Below the pieces are notes generated by a model, which was not told the origin of the DNA, made no database searches, and saw only the letters and a list, made by a program, of their open reading frames with translations. Shown here piece after piece: positions 61,677-64,000 of a stretch of DNA of 64,000 bases. Origin of the DNA: Sycon ciliatum (lineage: Eukaryota > Porifera > Calcarea > Leucosolenida > Sycettidae). Position 1 is the first letter of the stretch, and the number at the start of each line of letters is the position of its first letter. The stretch covers positions 19,960,154-20,024,153 of the forward strand of contig NC_088644.1 of the NCBI RefSeq assembly GCF_964019385.1, read 5' to 3'. Both the position numbers and the translations under genes were made by a program.

Positions 61677-62047
61677 TCCACTGCTGGGTGATACAAATAC
61701 AAAGTAACTCGTTGGGTACACGGTGTGCATCGTATTATTGTTGTTGTTGTCGTTTCTTTATTTTACTTTACCATATGAACAGGCAAGACTGCCTTCTCAC
61801 CGGGGCTATTGGCCCATGGCTCTCACAATAATTATGATGAAAAGAGCCGTGGGCCAATAGCCCCGGTGAGAAGGCAGTCTTGCCTGTTCATATGGTGAAG
61901 TAAAATAAAGGAACAACAACAACAACAATAATACGATGCACACCGTGTACCCAACGAGTTACTTTGTATTTGTATCACCCAGCAGTGGACAAATACAAAG
62001 TAACTCGTTGGGTACACGGTGTGCATCGTATTATTGTTGTTGTTATT
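61677..62047. repeat. Foldback structure with arms of about 148 bp and an extra third copy
   Basis: The left arm (about 61677-61824) is repeated in inverted orientation at about 61842-61989 with only a few changes. The arms include CTGCTGGGTGATACAAATAC, (TTG)n or (CAA)n, and CTCACCGGGGCTATTGGCCC. The loop is about 17 bases. A third, direct partial copy of the left arm (AAATACAAAGTAACTCGTTG onward) follows at 61991-62047. Confidence 0.9.
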
Positions 62048-63046
62048 AGCACTGCATTGCAGTACATTGCGACAACGCAAGAAGCCAGGTCGTCAAATGA
62101 CAAGGGCCATATATAATTTCAGTCAAGAAAGTTCACATCCAGACCTCAGGCTCATGATGCCCATTTCAATGCAGACTTCTAGCCCTGGCCATACAACATC
62201 GGCAAAGTGCAGATGGCAAGAGCTTCCTTCCGCCCTGCAGCCGGGGAGTAATGTTTTACTTGTACTGGTTGCTGCCAACGCTGCGTGTGTGGAATGAATG
62301 GAGTATAGCAAGTTAGAAATAACATTAGTACAACACTCCACCTCCACAGGATAGTGGTGAGTGGGGAACAGTCACGTGAGAATACCGTCCTCGTCCGGTT
62401 TTGTACACCATCTCTATTGCATGTATGTCGATATTTCTCTACAAGTAAATTTCCCGGCAGGGAGTCAAGTTTTAAATTGCATAGATGACACATCACATGC
62501 GGTCACAATGTCCATTGTACGGATATTAGGCTGTGAGTTGTTGAGGGATGTGGTCACCTGCAGGTTCAGCCGGGGGTTTGAACAGTGAGCATCATAAGCT
62601 GGTCACCCTGCAGTTATACATGCATAGGGGCATTCCCTGCAGTTGTACACGTAGTGGGGTATTCCCCAACATTGCAGGGCTAGGTACAGTCAGGACATCC
62701 ACACAAGCTAGGTCACATCAAAGTCACGGAGTTCATTGCAACAATGAATGGCACAGTGAATGGCACAGTGAATGGCAGAGTGAATACAGAAGCCCACAAT
62801 ACATCACATAGTCAGTAGCGGCCTCGGATTCAAACAATCTCAAGTCACAGGATTGAGGCGTTCAGGAGCACTCACAGCACAGTTTGCCCTAACGTCCTGC
62901 TTGCATTATTCATGACCCAGTCGATAGTGGGCACCTCAGGATTAGTTCATTGCTGATACCTCCTAGGCGAATTTCGGCAAGAAGCATCCACGCACTCACG
63001 CTGCAAAAATCACCCATTGCCGGATTACATGGAGGTGTACGCTCAC
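62048..63046. other. Region without a supported gene
   Basis: Unique DNA with a short 12-bp repeat (GAATGGCACAGT) at about 62743-62790. No convincing exon on either strand. Confidence 0.5.
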
Positions 63047-63252
63047 GATACTTCGCTACACACCGCTCATCACTCAGATCTCATGATACTCCGCTACACA
63101 CCGCTCATCACTCAGATCCTACCCATGATACTCCGCTACACACCGCTCATCACTCAGATCCTACCCATGATACTCCGCTACACACCGCTCATCACTCAGA
63201 TCCTACCTATGATACTCCGCTACACACCGCTCATCACTCAGATCCTACCCGT
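63047..63252. repeat. 42-bp minisatellite, about five copies
   Basis: Units begin GATACTCCGCTACACACCGC at 63047 (38 bp, variant), 63085, 63127, 63169 and 63211. The period of 42 is a multiple of three, so two frames stay open across it, but no gene context supports translation. Confidence 0.9.
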
Positions 63253-64000
63253 CGAGATACGACACAGCCCATCTAACACTGTCCATTGTGCATGATGCTG
63301 ATGAAATCAAGCAAGCACATGGGGGGAATTCTTGTTCCCACTGAGTAGCCCCGTGAATGCTTAGGCATTGCCCATGCACTGGCCCGCAGCAGCACACGGT
63401 CGATGCAATCCAATCAGCTAACTAAGTTACTTGCGCATTGCATGCTTAGAGCCACGATGATGTCACACAATCATGGATGCCAGTGGTGATTCCCCTAGCT
63501 GTCATGTTTGTCAACTCCTGCACAGACTGTGGTCCTGCATGGCAAAGTGCATTTTGGCAGTTGCTTTGTTGCGGGGTTGGGGAGTTGGGGACTGCTACTC
63601 GTTGCGGACCTGCACAAAAACACACAAGTCAAGCCAAGCACAATTTTGCGCATCCCCAGTAATGTAAACAAACAAATACTTGTCCTTTGTGTCCTGCGTC
63701 CAGGGGAACGGAATGGCTGTGATTCCGCAACAAGCTCAAGTCAGCAGATCACAGCACGTAGGATATCCTAGCAAGGCACATGCTGCTGTAAACTTGAATA
63801 CGTACTCACATTGCCAATAATGCAATATAATCGCAAGCATAAAACCCAATCCTGTACCTGAATTCTGGTACATCTGACCAGCATTATTTTTTTTCTCAGT
63901 AAACTGTAGTGCAGTGCTTGGTAGTCTACCGGGTCTATAGCTACGTTCACTGAGACAATCATGATGACTTTCACAGGCAGTGTCAATCCCGATTTTATCA
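63253..64000. other. Right end of the window
   Basis: No repeat, RNA gene or coding exon could be supported here. Confidence 0.5.

Noticed and set aside
63047-63252. CRISPR array
   Set aside because: Units are contiguous 42-bp minisatellite repeats without unique spacers, in an animal genome.

Overview
This window is animal nuclear DNA. Its genes are split by short GT-AG introns, it is rich in microsatellites and MITEs, and it carries metazoan families: a DNA ligase III with an N-terminal zf-PARP finger, a macroH2A histone, an ER FKBP with EF-hands, and CCP/TSP1/VWA extracellular mosaics. The intron density, simple-repeat load and domain set suggest a marine invertebrate, possibly an early-branching one such as a sponge. 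The sequence alone does not fix the taxon.

Layout. (1) 1-3342, plus strand: the 3' part of a CCP (sushi) protein with a plausible transmembrane last exon. (2) 12026-3547, minus strand: a complete 25-exon DNA ligase III gene whose exons join in one frame (938 aa). It encodes a zf-PARP finger, the DNA-binding and catalytic domains, an acidic linker, a PAR-binding PBZ zinc finger and a short end that may be half a BRCT. (3) 14020-54498, plus strand: a giant modular gene of at least 72 coding exons, all junctions phase 1. It reads CCP x3, a Thr/Pro linker, 22 copies of a fibronectin-III-like module (each made of two half-domain exons plus a linker exon), then CCP, TSP1 and a C-terminal VWA-like domain. 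Modules 6-19 form seven two-module higher-order repeats whose introns are also similar, a sign of recent tandem amplification. (4) Inside its 8.6-kb intron, on the minus strand, lies an intact 4.68-kb Ty3/Gypsy LTR element with identical 171-bp LTRs and a 5-bp target duplication. (5) 54.5-57.4 kb is a nest of MITEs without genes. (6) 58053-57406 (minus) and 58660-59838 (plus) are divergent intronless genes: an FKBP14-like ER peptidyl-prolyl isomerase and macroH2A. (7) 60-64 kb holds foldback DNA, hairpins and minisatellites without a convincing gene.

The main biological interest is the modular gene. Symmetrical phase-1 exons, a two-module higher-order repeat and intron homogenisation make a locus suited to copy-number change and frame-preserving alternative splicing of an extracellular adhesion-type protein. 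A second theme is ADP-ribose biology: the ligase carries a PAR-binding finger and macroH2A a macro domain. DNA transposons (TA- and TWA-target MITEs) occur throughout, and one of them appears to supply the end of a reading frame.
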